Positions 44,404 through 53,368 are shown, counted from the first letter of the stretch. The stretch: DNA of 64,000 nucleotides from Paenibacillus sophorae (GCF_018966525.1 NZ_CP076607.1:4464001-4528000); one strand, 5' to 3'. Numbers and translations: made by a program. The notes: a model not told the origin generated them from the sequence alone.

Positions 44404-45075
44404 TTACAATTTAACCTGGCGCAACACCTTCGCGCTCTTGTGTATCTCCAGCGATTCCCGGTATTCTACCGTTTTAATCTCGCAGCCAGGTCCGATAATG
44501 ACATTTCCGCCCCTTACGGTTTCGGCCGCCACATGCTCAAGCTCCACGAAGTCCCCTTCAATTGTTCTTCCCTCGAAGCGGGCTTCCTGGCTCGGCTTGA
44601 CCATCTTCATCAGTAAATACCCCTTGCTGCGCTTGATCCGGATCTTGCCACCTCCGACATCTCCCGCCCGGCTGCACCCGATCAGGCCGATATCCAGTTG
44701 ATCTCCGCTCAGCAGTCCGCCGATCTCCACCACGCCGGTAAGCCGGAATTCTCCCACCTCGCAATCCTCCTTGACACCGATGTGTCCTTCAAACGAAAGC
44801 CGCTCAGCCCTTATCCCGGAATCACTCGTCAGTTCTCCGCGTCCTTTTACGGACAAGGCATCGATACGGCCCCGCACTCCGCATTCGCCGGTCAGCTTGA
44901 CTTCTTCCGCCTTCAAGCTGCCATCAATTTCCGAATTCCCGGTCAAGCCGAACTTTACACAGTCCACATTTCCCGTAAACCTGCACTCACCCGTTATACC
45001 TACATTTTGGAACGAACCTCCTGCGGATGATGTTGTGCCCATTATTTTGAGATTACCGCGAACCGTATCAGTCAC
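44404..45075 (-). CDS. yhbF: Bactofilin-like polymer-forming protein (YhbF type)
   Basis: This 223-residue protein is made largely of short repeats typical of bactofilins (for example FTGNVDCVKFGLTGNSEIDG and VKLTGECGVRGRID), a right-handed beta helix that polymerises. In Bacillus subtilis the yhbE-yhbF pair encodes bactofilins linked to flagellar assembly. It overlaps the upstream yhbE-like gene by eight bases, and the two form a heteromeric pair. The start is ATG near 45075. Confidence 0.82.
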   Translation of the reverse strand: MTDTVRGNLKIMGTTSSAGGSFQNVGITGECRFTGNVDCVKFGLTGNSEIDGSLKAEEVKLTGECGVRGRIDALSVKGRGELTSDSGIRAERLSFEGHIGVKEDCEVGEFRLTGVVEIGGLLSGDQLDIGLIGCSRAGDVGGGKIRIKRSKGYLLMKMVKPSQEARFEGRTIEGDFVELEHVAAETVRGGNVIIGPGCEIKTVEYRESLEIHKSAKVLRQVKL

Positions 45076-45769
45076 CGGTCTTCACTTCCTTTCCAATGCG
45101 GGCTCCGGGGTGGACCGTTAATCCGGTTCGGTATTCCACCAGCTCGACGGAACAACCCACTCCGATAATAACATAATTCCCTCTGACGACATCCGCATTT
45201 GTATATTCCAAGTCCAGATCATCTCCCTCGATGACCTTAGCGGTAAGTTCCGACTTCAGTTTCGGAATAATTCCGCCCAATAACCGGTTCCATAGGCTCT
45301 TATCCCCCTGACGGACCTTCAGGGTCTCCACTCCGATCTCATGAGCCTGCCCCGCTCCAGCCAGTCGGATATCCATACGACCCGCGTTCAGCAGACCCTC
45401 AATCGTGAATCCGCCCACGCCTCTGAATTCCTCCAGCTCACAATCCCCCTTTGCGGTCATCAGTCCGTTCAGAGCACAGTTCTCTCCTGTAACGCCGCCA
45501 TCGACATGGAGGATGCCATCCAATTTCATGGTATTGACCCGCAGAGGGCCTTCAAGGTTCATTATGCCATTGACTTCCATTTCTACGGTCTCCAGCTCGC
45601 CTTTCACCCGAATCTGACCGTTCGCCTTGAATATCCGCGCAGTTAGCGAACCCTCGACTTTCCCCACTCCGTCTATAAGGACTTTGTCGTAAGTCCCTCC
45701 TGCGGCACTGCCGACCCCATTAATGATAAGATCCGAAAGATGCCCTGGCTCCTTATCTTCCTCTGTCAT
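45068..45769 (-). CDS. yhbE: Bactofilin-like polymer-forming protein (YhbE type)
   Basis: This 233-residue beta-helix repeat protein (VRVNTMKLDG-type short glycine-containing repeats) is paralogous to the next gene. The repeats cover residues 15-130 and a C-terminal segment continues to the end. It starts directly after the yhbD stop. It is probably a cytoskeletal or surface scaffold; the exact role is not known in this genus. Confidence 0.82.
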   Translation of the reverse strand: MTEEDKEPGHLSDLIINGVGSAAGGTYDKVLIDGVGKVEGSLTARIFKANGQIRVKGELETVEMEVNGIMNLEGPLRVNTMKLDGILHVDGGVTGENCALNGLMTAKGDCELEEFRGVGGFTIEGLLNAGRMDIRLAGAGQAHEIGVETLKVRQGDKSLWNRLLGGIIPKLKSELTAKVIEGDDLDLEYTNADVVRGNYVIIGVGCSVELVEYRTGLTVHPGARIGKEVKTGD

Positions 45770-46402
45770 CTACGATAACCTCCCTTTCAACTGTTCAACC
45801 AAATCTCCGAGCGCCACTTTCGCAACCAGCCGAACGCCCTCATCGAAGTAGAGCTCCACCGGCGACGGCGCAAGCAGAAATAAGGCAACACCCATTTTCC
45901 GGACAAAATAAAGTTCGCAAGGCTTACCTGTCAGCGCGCCGGCATGCTTCTCCAGCGTACGCAGCAGAATCCTTCCTTCATCCAGACTCATGTCCCCTTT
46001 AGAAAGTAAAGTGTCCGCCGCATACAAATGCAGAAGCTGCTCGAAGGAATACAAGCCCTCCTTGCTCTCAACCGCCGGTCCATACACAGACATCGCAATC
46101 TCCGTAACAATGTTTCGTTCTACTATAGCCTCTTTGGTCAAGCGGATCTCGCTGAACCCCTCCGTATCGGACAGTCTGCTGGCGAGTTCATCAAGCGAGA
46201 GATCATCCTTCATATTTAAGATATTACGAACTCGGGCTTGAATAAGCATCCTTGGAAAAAAGGTTTCCTGCCCGGTAAACGTGGATTTGCGGATAAACCA
46301 TTCTTCCGGAATGAGCTGCTTGCGTTTCCAGCGGTAAAGCTGGCCGTATGAAATCCCGGTAAGATCCAGGAGCTCTTTTTTCGATATTAAATCATCCTCC
46401 AT
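45770..46402 (-). CDS. yhbD: YhbD-type MerR-like regulator (DUF4004)
   Basis: This 210-residue protein begins with a MerR-like helix-turn-helix (ISKKELLDLTGISYGQLYRW, then KRKQLIPEEWF). The DUF4004 domain follows; in Bacillus subtilis the matching gene is yhbD. It is first in the yhbD-yhbE-yhbF operon. The palindrome at 46428-46445 lies between its -10 and -35 boxes, which is how MerR-type regulators bind. I infer autoregulation. The ligand is unknown. Confidence 0.85.
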   Translation of the reverse strand: MEDDLISKKELLDLTGISYGQLYRWKRKQLIPEEWFIRKSTFTGQETFFPRMLIQARVRNILNMKDDLSLDELASRLSDTEGFSEIRLTKEAIVERNIVTEIAMSVYGPAVESKEGLYSFEQLLHLYAADTLLSKGDMSLDEGRILLRTLEKHAGALTGKPCELYFVRKMGVALFLLAPSPVELYFDEGVRLVAKVALGDLVEQLKGRLS

Positions 46403-46424
46403 CTTCTTCTCACCTCACAAAAAC

Positions 46425-46453
46425 ATTGTAACATAACACTGTTACGTTGTAAA
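46425..46453 (-). promoter_or_regulatory. yhbD promoter with operator in the spacer
   Basis: Minus-strand TTTACA (46448-46453) and TACAAT (46425-46430) are 17 bases apart. GTAACA and TGTTAC (46428-46433 and 46440-46445) form an exact inverted repeat that lies mostly in the spacer. Confidence 0.7.
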
Positions 46454-46568
46454 ACAGAGTTGAGGCATGAAATTCAATATAAATGGTTAACTATTGGTGT
46501 TTTGTTGGTATAATGTTCTTAAAGGATAAGTGCAGTAATATTATTCGATATACTAAGGATGGATCGAC

Positions 46569-47327
46569 ATGCTAAAGACCAAACGCATTAAGCAAATTCA
46601 GGATTATGTCATTGAACACAACACCGTGTCGCTCGACGAACTCGTTACTGTATTTGATGTTTCCAAAAATACGATTAGACGGGATATCCAGGAACTGGTC
46701 GAAGGAGGGGAAGTTAAGAAGGTTTATGGCGGTGTAGCCGCGGTAAACCCGCCTCTCATTTCTTTTAACGACAGAAGGTCGCAGAACCACAGCGAAAAAC
46801 AGAGAATTGCCAAAGCTGCAGCCGAGTATGTAACCGACGGGGATATTATTTACATTGATTCCGGAACAACCACACTTGAGATGATTGAATATATTAAGCA
46901 TATTAACCTGACCGTTATTACGAGCAATCTTGATTTCATCCTTGGTTCTCTGCCTTATGGCAACTTGAATGTCATTTCGACAGGCGGTGTCCTGGAGCGC
47001 AAGACAAAATCGTTTGCCAGCTTCAAAAACATGGACCTGCTGAAAGCTTATAATATAAATAAAGCCTTTATGGCTTCAACCGGCATCTCGATCTTGAGCG
47101 GCGTAACCAATTCATCTCCGCTCGAAAGCGAAATCAAGCAAATCGTAGTCGAACGCTGCCAGGAAGTGTTCTTGCTTGTAGACCACAACAAATTTGGCAA
47201 GCATGCACTCATGACCTACTGCAAGCTGGAAGACATCGATTATTTGGTTACCGACAGCATTCCGGGGAGCGATTACCAGCAGTTTGCCGAGGAGAACAAT
47301 ATCAAGCTTGTTGTAGCCGATGAATAA
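46569..47327 (+). CDS. DeoR family sugar-responsive regulator
   Basis: This 252-residue repressor has an N-terminal helix-turn-helix (SLDELVTVFDVSKNTIRRDI) and the DeoR sugar-binding C-terminal domain (YIDSGTTTLEMIEYI and TGGVLERKTKS). Members respond to phosphorylated sugars. No sugar operon is adjacent, so its targets lie elsewhere. The start is ATG with AAGGATGG upstream. Confidence 0.87.
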   Translation: MLKTKRIKQIQDYVIEHNTVSLDELVTVFDVSKNTIRRDIQELVEGGEVKKVYGGVAAVNPPLISFNDRRSQNHSEKQRIAKAAAEYVTDGDIIYIDSGTTTLEMIEYIKHINLTVITSNLDFILGSLPYGNLNVISTGGVLERKTKSFASFKNMDLLKAYNINKAFMASTGISILSGVTNSSPLESEIKQIVVERCQEVFLLVDHNKFGKHALMTYCKLEDIDYLVTDSIPGSDYQQFAEENNIKLVVADE

Positions 47328-47362
47328 AAGGCGGTAAGCCAATATAAGCGCCTGATCACACA

Positions 47363-47399
47363 AGAGCGCGTTCCCTCCGACCCGGAGAGGACGCGCTCT
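47363..47399. terminator. Terminator between deoR-type and L25 genes
   Basis: AGAGCGCGT pairs with ACGCGCTCT around a partly paired loop. Flanks are modestly A/T-rich on both sides and both converging genes may use it. Confidence 0.6.
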
Positions 47400-47430
47400 A
47401 ATTGTATATATTTCAACTGCTAGCCCGCAA

Positions 47431-48042
47431 TCAGGCTTTCGCTCCTTCGGCAACCTCTTCGGCCGCCGGTTCCGCAGCCCCTTCTTCGGCCGCAGGCTCT
47501 GCCTGGACGGCAGGCGGCGCGATCTTAACGACCAGCGTTTCAGGATCTGTCAGCACTTCCCATCCCTCATGCTTCGGCAGGTCTGAAACCAGCAGATGAT
47601 CGCCGATTTCCAGATTGCTGACGTCTACTTCGAATACGGATTCCAGCTTATCCGGCAGTGTGCGGATATCCAGCTCATGCAGCTCAACCGTCTGCACTCC
47701 TCCGGCCTTAACCCCCTCCGGCGTACCGGTAAAATGCAGGGCTACCTTGGTGTCCAGCTCGGCTTTCATATCAATGACATGGAAGTCGATATGCAGCAGC
47801 TTCTTGGTCAAAGGCTGGCGCTGCACGTCTTGAATAATCACATCTTTGGTGCCGGATGCCGGCAGCTCCGCCTTTAAAATCGCCCGCGGATTTTTGCCCA
47901 GAATATTGTCTATCGTTTTTGCATCCGCGCTAAGGGAAAGGGATTCCGAACCCGCACCGTAGATGACAACAGGCACCAGGCCCTGTCTCCGCTGTGCGGA
48001 AGGCTTCCCGGTTCTTTCCATCAAACGTACTGCTTCACTCAT
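47431..48042 (-). CDS. rplY: 50S ribosomal protein L25, Ctc form
   Basis: This 203-residue Ctc-type L25 binds 5S rRNA. The N-terminal domain has RRQGLVPVVIYGAGSESLSL. The C-terminal TL5-type domain ends in an Ala/Glu-rich tail. The ATG at 48042 follows AGGAGG with eight bases; ATG at 48048 is too close. The promoter at 48139-48167 and the hairpin in the leader point to regulation. A fragment of a second L25 tail lies at 42147-42257. Confidence 0.9.
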   Translation of the reverse strand: MSEAVRLMERTGKPSAQRRQGLVPVVIYGAGSESLSLSADAKTIDNILGKNPRAILKAELPASGTKDVIIQDVQRQPLTKKLLHIDFHVIDMKAELDTKVALHFTGTPEGVKAGGVQTVELHELDIRTLPDKLESVFEVDVSNLEIGDHLLVSDLPKHEGWEVLTDPETLVVKIAPPAVQAEPAAEEGAAEPAAEEVAEGAKA

Positions 48043-48068
48043 TACCAATTCCTCCTAAGTATGGATTC

Positions 48069-48108
48069 AAAAAACATAAGACCGATTAGATCTAATTCTA
48101 ATCAGTCT
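48069..48108 (-). promoter_or_regulatory. Terminator-like hairpin in L25 leader
   Basis: On the minus strand GATTAG/CTAATC, extended by AGAC/GTCT across one mismatch, forms a hairpin followed by TTTTTT after four bases. It lies between the promoter and the ribosome binding site of the L25 gene, so it could attenuate transcription. Confidence 0.55.
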
Positions 48109-48138
48109 CTTATTAACCATATTGCTGTGCGTGGAACC

Positions 48139-48167
48139 AGTATAGCACTCCCGAAAACGAGAGTCAA
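48139..48167 (-). promoter_or_regulatory. Sigma-A promoter of L25 gene
   Basis: TTGACT (48162-48167) and TATACT (48139-48144) on the minus strand are 17 bases apart. Confidence 0.7.
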
Positions 48168-48299
48168 AATTGTCTATTTAACCATATTCATCCAAAATTC
48201 GCGCTTTTTTGCCTCTGTTCAATATTATTCGGGGCTAACTCGCTTTTTGTCCGGAGAGAGAGTAAAATAACGGTAATCCATGAAACAGGAGTGATGAAT

Positions 48300-48593
48300 A
48301 TGCGGCAAATTTCTTCAGAAGATGGACGGTTTTACATTGCCGGAGATGGAGAAGACCTTGCTGAAATTACATACAAGTTGGTCGATTCCATGACAATGAT
48401 CGTTGATCATACGTATGTATCGGAACAACTGCGGGGTCAGGGAGCAGGCGAACAACTGGTCAAAGCGGTAGTAGATAAAGCAAGAAACGAGGGACTATCC
48501 ATTATCCCTCAGTGCTCCTACGCCGCCCATCAATTCAAGAAGCATCCCGAGTACGGGGACGTGCTGAAAGAGAACGGGAGCGGTCTGTCTTAA
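48300..48593 (+). CDS. Small GNAT-type N-acetyltransferase
   Basis: This 97-residue protein has the compact acetyltransferase fold. The acetyl-CoA loop motif reads LRGQGAGEQLV, and HTYVSEQ is the strand before it. It ends with a CSYAAHQFKKHPEY segment typical of this small family. The ATG at 48300 follows GGAG. Substrate unknown. Confidence 0.82.
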   Translation: MRQISSEDGRFYIAGDGEDLAEITYKLVDSMTMIVDHTYVSEQLRGQGAGEQLVKAVVDKARNEGLSIIPQCSYAAHQFKKHPEYGDVLKENGSGLS

Positions 48594-48663
48594 ACAAACT
48601 GCCCGTTATTCGCAGCGAAATGTCCACCCGGGCTGCGATTCCAATGATTAGGAGGAAACGGGT

Positions 48664-49521
48664 TTGACGACACAAGAAACTTTGCGCGAAATAGAGGAAT
48701 TGCAGCGCCGCTGCGAAGATTATGATGGCATATCGCTGAAGCTCAACTGGAACTCGCTCCGAAGCGAGCCGGGGTCTGGAGGCGCTGTGTGGTTCTATAC
48801 TTACGAGGAGGGGCTGCTTGCCGGATTTATTGGGCTGTACAGCTTCGGCAGCGAAGTTGAAGTTTGCGGAATGGTGCGCCCCGGCTACCGCCGCCGCGGC
48901 ATCTTCACCTCTCTGTGGGAGCAGGCCCATAAACAGATCATCCGCAAAAAGGCGAAGAGCATCCTGCTCAACGCGCCTGCGGCTTCCAAATCCGCCGCCG
49001 GTTTTCTGAAGACCCTGCCTCTCGAGCTCAATCATGCGGAGTATCAGATGAAATGGGACCATAAGAAGGCCGAGGAGCGTTCGGCTTTTGAGAACAAGAT
49101 CCTGCCTGATGACATGGTGATCCTTCGTCCCGCCCGTGCCGATGAGAAGAGACTGCTCGCCGTTCTCGACAGCAAGGGCTTCAACACGTCGCTGGAAGAG
49201 GCGGTAGAAATGTATGATGAGCTGGATGGGGAAAGCAGCAATGAGCATATCATTATTGAGCTTGACGGGCAGCCCGTAGGCAAAATGCGGCTGTGGACAG
49301 AGCATCACGAAACCTGGATCTACGCCTTTACCGTAGATGAAAAAATGCGTGGCAGAGGCATCGGACGCAGCGCCCTCATTCAGACGATTCTGCGGGAAAG
49401 ACGCAGCGGCAACGGAATTAATCTGGAAGTCGCACTGGACAACCCCAATGCGCTCGGACTATACGAAAGCTGCGGATTCGTCATAACCAATAAGCAGGAT
49501 TACTATCGTTATATCGGCTAG
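48664..49521 (+). CDS. Tandem GNAT N-acetyltransferase
   Basis: This 285-residue protein has two acetyltransferase folds. The first has GYRRRGIFTSLWE near residue 77, the second KMRGRGIGRSALI near residue 230. Two-fold GNAT proteins of this size occur in Bacillus and Paenibacillus and act on small substrates. The start is TTG with AGGAGG upstream. A terminator follows. Confidence 0.82.
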   Translation: MTTQETLREIEELQRRCEDYDGISLKLNWNSLRSEPGSGGAVWFYTYEEGLLAGFIGLYSFGSEVEVCGMVRPGYRRRGIFTSLWEQAHKQIIRKKAKSILLNAPAASKSAAGFLKTLPLELNHAEYQMKWDHKKAEERSAFENKILPDDMVILRPARADEKRLLAVLDSKGFNTSLEEAVEMYDELDGESSNEHIIIELDGQPVGKMRLWTEHHETWIYAFTVDEKMRGRGIGRSALIQTILRERRSGNGINLEVALDNPNALGLYESCGFVITNKQDYYRYIG

Positions 49522-49576
49522 ACCCGGTAAGGTGACTAACAAGCGTGAAAGATCCGCCGGGAAACCGGTGGCATGA

Positions 49577-49618
49577 AGACCCTCTGGTCCGGTGACGGTC
49601 CAAAGGGTCTCGTTTTTT
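49577..49618 (+). terminator. Terminator after tandem GNAT gene
   Basis: AGACCCT pairs with AGGGTCT, with an inner GGTCCG/CGGTCC stem, followed by CGTTTTTT. Confidence 0.8.
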
Positions 49619-49638
49619 GTCAAAACGCAGCAGGCAGG

Positions 49639-50397
49639 TCACATCAGGAGATTCCTTGATAAGCTGTCCTCTCCGGGTATATTCCGCCTTTCTGCCCTTG
49701 ACTCACAGTCTGCGCCTCCGCTGCTTCGCTCGCCATTCAATACGGCCAGCAGCCTTAAGTAATCGAGCGAGGCTTCCATCGTATAGGCATTTCCGTCGTA
49801 GAGGCGCCTCTCCCCCTCCAACAGAAAATGAATCTCCACACTCTCGGGCGGCGCGCCATAAGTCTTGCGGCAGAATACATTGGCCATATGTATAAACCCC
49901 CGGGCAACATCCTCATTTCCGCATACCATGAACTTCTGCACATTCAGTCCGTCTCCTCTTTTGCCGGAGTGCCACACCAATTGAAAGATGATGGACAAGT
50001 CCATTTGCAGTTCAGGTACGGGAACATACCACTGTTCATACAGCATGAACGGAACCTCTCTCTCATGACAGCTGCTAACTAGGCGGACCAGCGCATCGCC
50101 TATCGTATTTTTAACCTCCCAATAGTGCATAAGAGAAGGGAAGCACATGGACCTCTGAGGCCATCTCCGTTCCAGGAGAAACTGAATAGGCGTCTGACTG
50201 CGCACCTCAGGCGTCAAGATGTAATAATCATTTAACGTATGACCGACCGCATACTGCACCTGTTGCCGCCACAATGGCAGTTCTTTTCCACCGCAACTTA
50301 CCTCCGCCATATCAAGTAGAGCACGTTCTACAATATAATCGTGAAATTTTGGAAGTCGGGAGGCCGGATTAGCCGCTGCACCGCATGCCGTACTCAT
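49639..50397 (-). CDS. Hypothetical protein coupled to flavodoxin
   Basis: This 252-residue soluble protein is not recognised. It has Trp- and Phe-rich helices (PSLMHYWEVKNTIGDALVRL, then YEQWYVPVPELQMDLSIIFQ) and no signal peptide or catalytic motif. The start is ATG at 50397, one base after the flavodoxin stop, so it is coupled. The Fur box before flavodoxin would place both under iron control. The longer frame upstream to 50484 lies inside the flavodoxin gene and is rejected. Confidence 0.5.
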   Translation of the reverse strand: MSTACGAAANPASRLPKFHDYIVERALLDMAEVSCGGKELPLWRQQVQYAVGHTLNDYYILTPEVRSQTPIQFLLERRWPQRSMCFPSLMHYWEVKNTIGDALVRLVSSCHEREVPFMLYEQWYVPVPELQMDLSIIFQLVWHSGKRGDGLNVQKFMVCGNEDVARGFIHMANVFCRKTYGAPPESVEIHFLLEGERRLYDGNAYTMEASLDYLRLLAVLNGERSSGGADCESRAERRNIPGEDSLSRNLLM

Positions 50398-50398
50398 C

Positions 50399-50851
50399 TT
50401 AAGACACCGCCGCACAGGCCTCGGCAAAACGCTGTCCGAATTTGCGGCACTCCTCTTTCTCCGCAGCAGTCGGCCCATATTCAATTTTCAGACTCGTCTG
50501 CAGGGTGGCTGCGCCTCTTTCCTTCAGCTTTTCTTCAATCAGGTCAACCGCACCGCAGTAGATGTCATACCCGGTGTCGCCGCTTCCGAACACGGCGGCT
50601 TTGCTGCCCGCTAAGTCTATTTCATTCAGCTCCTCATAGAAATCGAGGAATTCATCCGGCAGTTCTCCGTCTCCCCAGGTGTAGGCCCCCAAGACCGCAC
50701 CATCATACGATGCTATATCGAAGGCGTTGCAGTCGGTGACCGATTTCATAACCGCTTCGCCTCCCGACTGGCGGATTCCCTCTGCGATCAGTTCCGCTAT
50801 TTCCTCTGTATTGCCGGTCAGGCTGGCATATACCACTAATATTTTAGCCAT
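50399..50851 (-). CDS. Flavodoxin
   Basis: This 150-residue FMN electron carrier has the phosphate-binding loop YASLTGNTEEIAELI and the ring-stacking loops AYTWGDGELP and GSGDTGYDIYCG. Flavodoxin replaces ferredoxin under iron starvation. A perfect Fur-type palindrome at 50936-50954 supports this. It is followed by an unknown gene that shares its transcript. Flavodoxin is also an electron donor to nitrogenase in some diazotrophs; here this is only a possible link. Confidence 0.9.
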   Translation of the reverse strand: MAKILVVYASLTGNTEEIAELIAEGIRQSGGEAVMKSVTDCNAFDIASYDGAVLGAYTWGDGELPDEFLDFYEELNEIDLAGSKAAVFGSGDTGYDIYCGAVDLIEEKLKERGAATLQTSLKIEYGPTAAEKEECRKFGQRFAEACAAVS

Positions 50852-50935
50852 GTTTCATATCCTCCCCCATATTAAAGAAAACCGTCATTGAAAGCATCCC
50901 TTCCCCGGTAGCGGTGTGCGATATAAACCCATTCT

Positions 50936-50954
50936 ATTGATAATGATTATCAAT
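50936..50954. promoter_or_regulatory. Fur box before flavodoxin
   Basis: ATTGATAATGATTATCAAT is a perfect palindrome around the central G and matches the 19-bp Fur consensus closely. It lies 85-103 bases before the flavodoxin ATG. Confidence 0.82.
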
Positions 50955-51052
50955 GTCAATGATATTTTGCAGCAGAATATCTTGTCTACGTTTCTCACAG
51001 CCCTGCTAAACGGCTTACTTTATAATAACTTTTATAGATTAGGGGGACTGAA

Positions 51053-51610
51053 ATGGCCATTTTGCAGACACAAGAGTATGAATTAGAAGATTTAGGATTA
51101 TCCGTTATCATCAGATCAGCGGTTTCGACCGATGCTACCGCTGTCCTATCCATTCATCGCGAGGTTGTAGAAGAGAATAAATACGTTATGACTGCACACC
51201 ATGAGTTTCATAAGACGAAAGAAAGCTATCAAGAATTAATCCGTGCGGCTGGCGATCATCCGAGCGAGCTTTTTGTGGTTGCCGCAGCAGAAGAGAATGT
51301 GGTCGGTTGGCTGATCCTATACTCTCCTTCGCTCGAAAGACGTTCTCACATACGTGAGTTCGGCATAATGTTATCTCCCGGTTGGAGAGGACAAAGGATT
51401 GGGAAAAAGTTGATTTCAACGATGTTGGATTGGGCCACCGCATGCTCTGCTATTGAAAAAATCTGCCTCGAAGTGTTCTCTTCCAACGAAAATGCCATTC
51501 AGCTATACCGCAGTTTCGGCTTTCAAGAGGAAGGGAGACGACTTAAACAAATCAAGCTTGGCATTGACCATTATGTCGATTTGATTCTAATGTATAAAGC
51601 GCTGAGATAA
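51053..51610 (+). CDS. GNAT N-acetyltransferase (RimI/PaiA-like)
   Basis: This 185-residue acetyltransferase has SPGWRGQRIGKKLISTML as acetyl-CoA loop and VFSSNENAIQLYRSFGFQEE as the C-terminal motif that is typical of RimI-like enzymes. The ribosome binding site is AGGGGG before ATG at 51053. The substrate, a small molecule or protein N-terminus, is unknown. Confidence 0.85.
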   Translation: MAILQTQEYELEDLGLSVIIRSAVSTDATAVLSIHREVVEENKYVMTAHHEFHKTKESYQELIRAAGDHPSELFVVAAAEENVVGWLILYSPSLERRSHIREFGIMLSPGWRGQRIGKKLISTMLDWATACSAIEKICLEVFSSNENAIQLYRSFGFQEEGRRLKQIKLGIDHYVDLILMYKALR

Positions 51611-51756
51611 TGTCTCGGCTCGCAGGACATTTTACAGACGGACATATGAAAAATGGTCTTTCCGCGATTGGCATTACCGCTCGAACCGTTTGTTATAAAC
51701 CGGCAAAATGATGTACAATATAGGCTAAATGAATTTTTTTGAAGGATGGGTTAGAC

Positions 51757-52620
51757 ATGTACATGGCTCGGGACTGGAAGGATTATGAGATCATCGATAC
51801 AGGAGGCGGAGAAAAGCTGGAGCGCTGGGGAGATATTATTCTTCGGCGGCCGGACCCGCAAATTATATGGCCGCTACCAAAGGAAACATCGCGGTGGAAG
51901 GATGTTCACGGACATTATCATCGCAGCTCATCGGGCGGCGGCCAATGGGAAATGAAAAAAAGCATACCGGATAGCTGGAGCATCAGCTACGGCAAGCTTA
52001 AATTCCATCTTCGTCCTACCAACTTCAAGCATACGGGACTGTTCCCGGAGCAAGCGGCCAACTGGAGCTGGATGATGGACAAGATTGGGGGCGCGGGACG
52101 TAAAATACAGGTGCTGAACCTGTTCGCTTATACAGGCGGTGCCACCGTTGCGGCAGCCAGTGCGGGCGCTTCCGTCGTTCATGTCGATGCGGCCAAGGGC
52201 ATGGTTCAATGGGCAAAAGAAAACGTGCAGCTGTCCGGCCTCGGAGAGCGTCCGGTCCGGTTCATCACCGACGACGTCTTCAAATTTGTTCAGCGCGAAC
52301 AGCGCCGGGGCAATAAGTACGACGCGATTATTATGGACCCTCCCTCCTACGGAAGAGGTCCAGGCGGCGAGATGTGGAAGCTGGAGCAGAACTTGTATCC
52401 TTTTCTGGAAAGCTGCATGGACATTCTGAGCGATAACCCGCTCTTCCTGCTCATCAATTCCTATACGACCGGCATTTCCCCGACCGTTCTGGAGAACATG
52501 CTGGCCATGACGATGAAATCGCGTTATGGAGGTAAGCTCAGCTCCGGAGAAATCGGCCTGCCGATCACTTCCTCCGGACTGAATCTGCCCTGCGGCATCC
52601 TCGGCCGCTGGGAGTCGTAG
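51757..52620 (+). CDS. Class I SAM-dependent rRNA methyltransferase
   Basis: This 287-residue methyltransferase has NLFAYTGGATVAAASAGASV (motif I), VDAAKGMVQWAKENV and IMDPPSYGRGPGGE (motif IV). This is the RlmI/RlmK-related group, which methylates 23S rRNA cytosine or guanine. The ATG at 51757 follows GGATGGG. It lies five bases before the pseudouridine synthase gene; both act on RNA and form one operon. Confidence 0.87.
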   Translation: MYMARDWKDYEIIDTGGGEKLERWGDIILRRPDPQIIWPLPKETSRWKDVHGHYHRSSSGGGQWEMKKSIPDSWSISYGKLKFHLRPTNFKHTGLFPEQAANWSWMMDKIGGAGRKIQVLNLFAYTGGATVAAASAGASVVHVDAAKGMVQWAKENVQLSGLGERPVRFITDDVFKFVQREQRRGNKYDAIIMDPPSYGRGPGGEMWKLEQNLYPFLESCMDILSDNPLFLLINSYTTGISPTVLENMLAMTMKSRYGGKLSSGEIGLPITSSGLNLPCGILGRWES

Positions 52621-52624
52621 AGAC

Positions 52625-53368
52625 ATGGCGCAGAGCCTGAACGGTGGACAGGAAGATGGACAAACGCCGGGTTCCTTTCAGATTTTGTATGAGGATAACC
52701 ATCTTCTTGGGGTCGTTAAGCCGGTTAACATTCCCGTACAGGAGGATGCCACGGGAGATGCCGATCTGCTCACCCTGCTGAAAGAGGACATCAAGCGGCG
52801 TTATGACAAGCCCGGCAACGTCTATATGGGCCTCGTTCACCGGCTGGACCGCCCCGTTGGCGGAGCTATGGTGTTCGCTAAGACCTCCAAGGCGGCTTCA
52901 CGGTTGTCGGAGAGCGTCCGCAGCCGGAGCTTCCGCAAAGGTTATTTGACCGTCGTACACGGACGGCTTCCTGCTGAGCACGGCCGATTGAGAAATATCC
53001 TGCTCAAAAACGCCAAGACGAACACGGTCACCGTTGTCCGGGAAGGCACGCCAGGCGGCAAGGAAGCCATTCTGGATTATACCGTGCTGGGCAGCACCGA
53101 AGGCCTCAGCCTTGTAAAGGTCGACCTGCTCACCGGACGTTCTCATCAAATTCGCGTTCAGCTAGCCCATGCCGGCTGTCCTCTGTACGGAGACCAAAAA
53201 TACGGAGCGTCCGTCAACAAGCCCGGACAGCAAATCGCGCTGTGGTCCTCGCTTGTCGGATTCCCGCATCCCGTTACTAAGCAGGAAGTTGAACTGATCT
53301 CCTTGCCTCCGCGTCAATATCCTTGGGACCTGTGGAGCACGGAGCTTCAGGAGCGGGCCATCCGGTAG
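52625..53368 (+). CDS. RluA family pseudouridine synthase
   Basis: This 247-residue enzyme isomerises uridine in rRNA or tRNA. The catalytic Asp is in LVHRLDRPVGGAMVFA, near residue 74. The TGRSHQIRVQLAH motif is intact. It lacks the N-terminal S4 domain of larger RluD-type members. It follows the methyltransferase gene and ends at a terminator. Confidence 0.9.
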   Translation: MAQSLNGGQEDGQTPGSFQILYEDNHLLGVVKPVNIPVQEDATGDADLLTLLKEDIKRRYDKPGNVYMGLVHRLDRPVGGAMVFAKTSKAASRLSESVRSRSFRKGYLTVVHGRLPAEHGRLRNILLKNAKTNTVTVVREGTPGGKEAILDYTVLGSTEGLSLVKVDLLTGRSHQIRVQLAHAGCPLYGDQKYGASVNKPGQQIALWSSLVGFPHPVTKQEVELISLPPRQYPWDLWSTELQERAIR

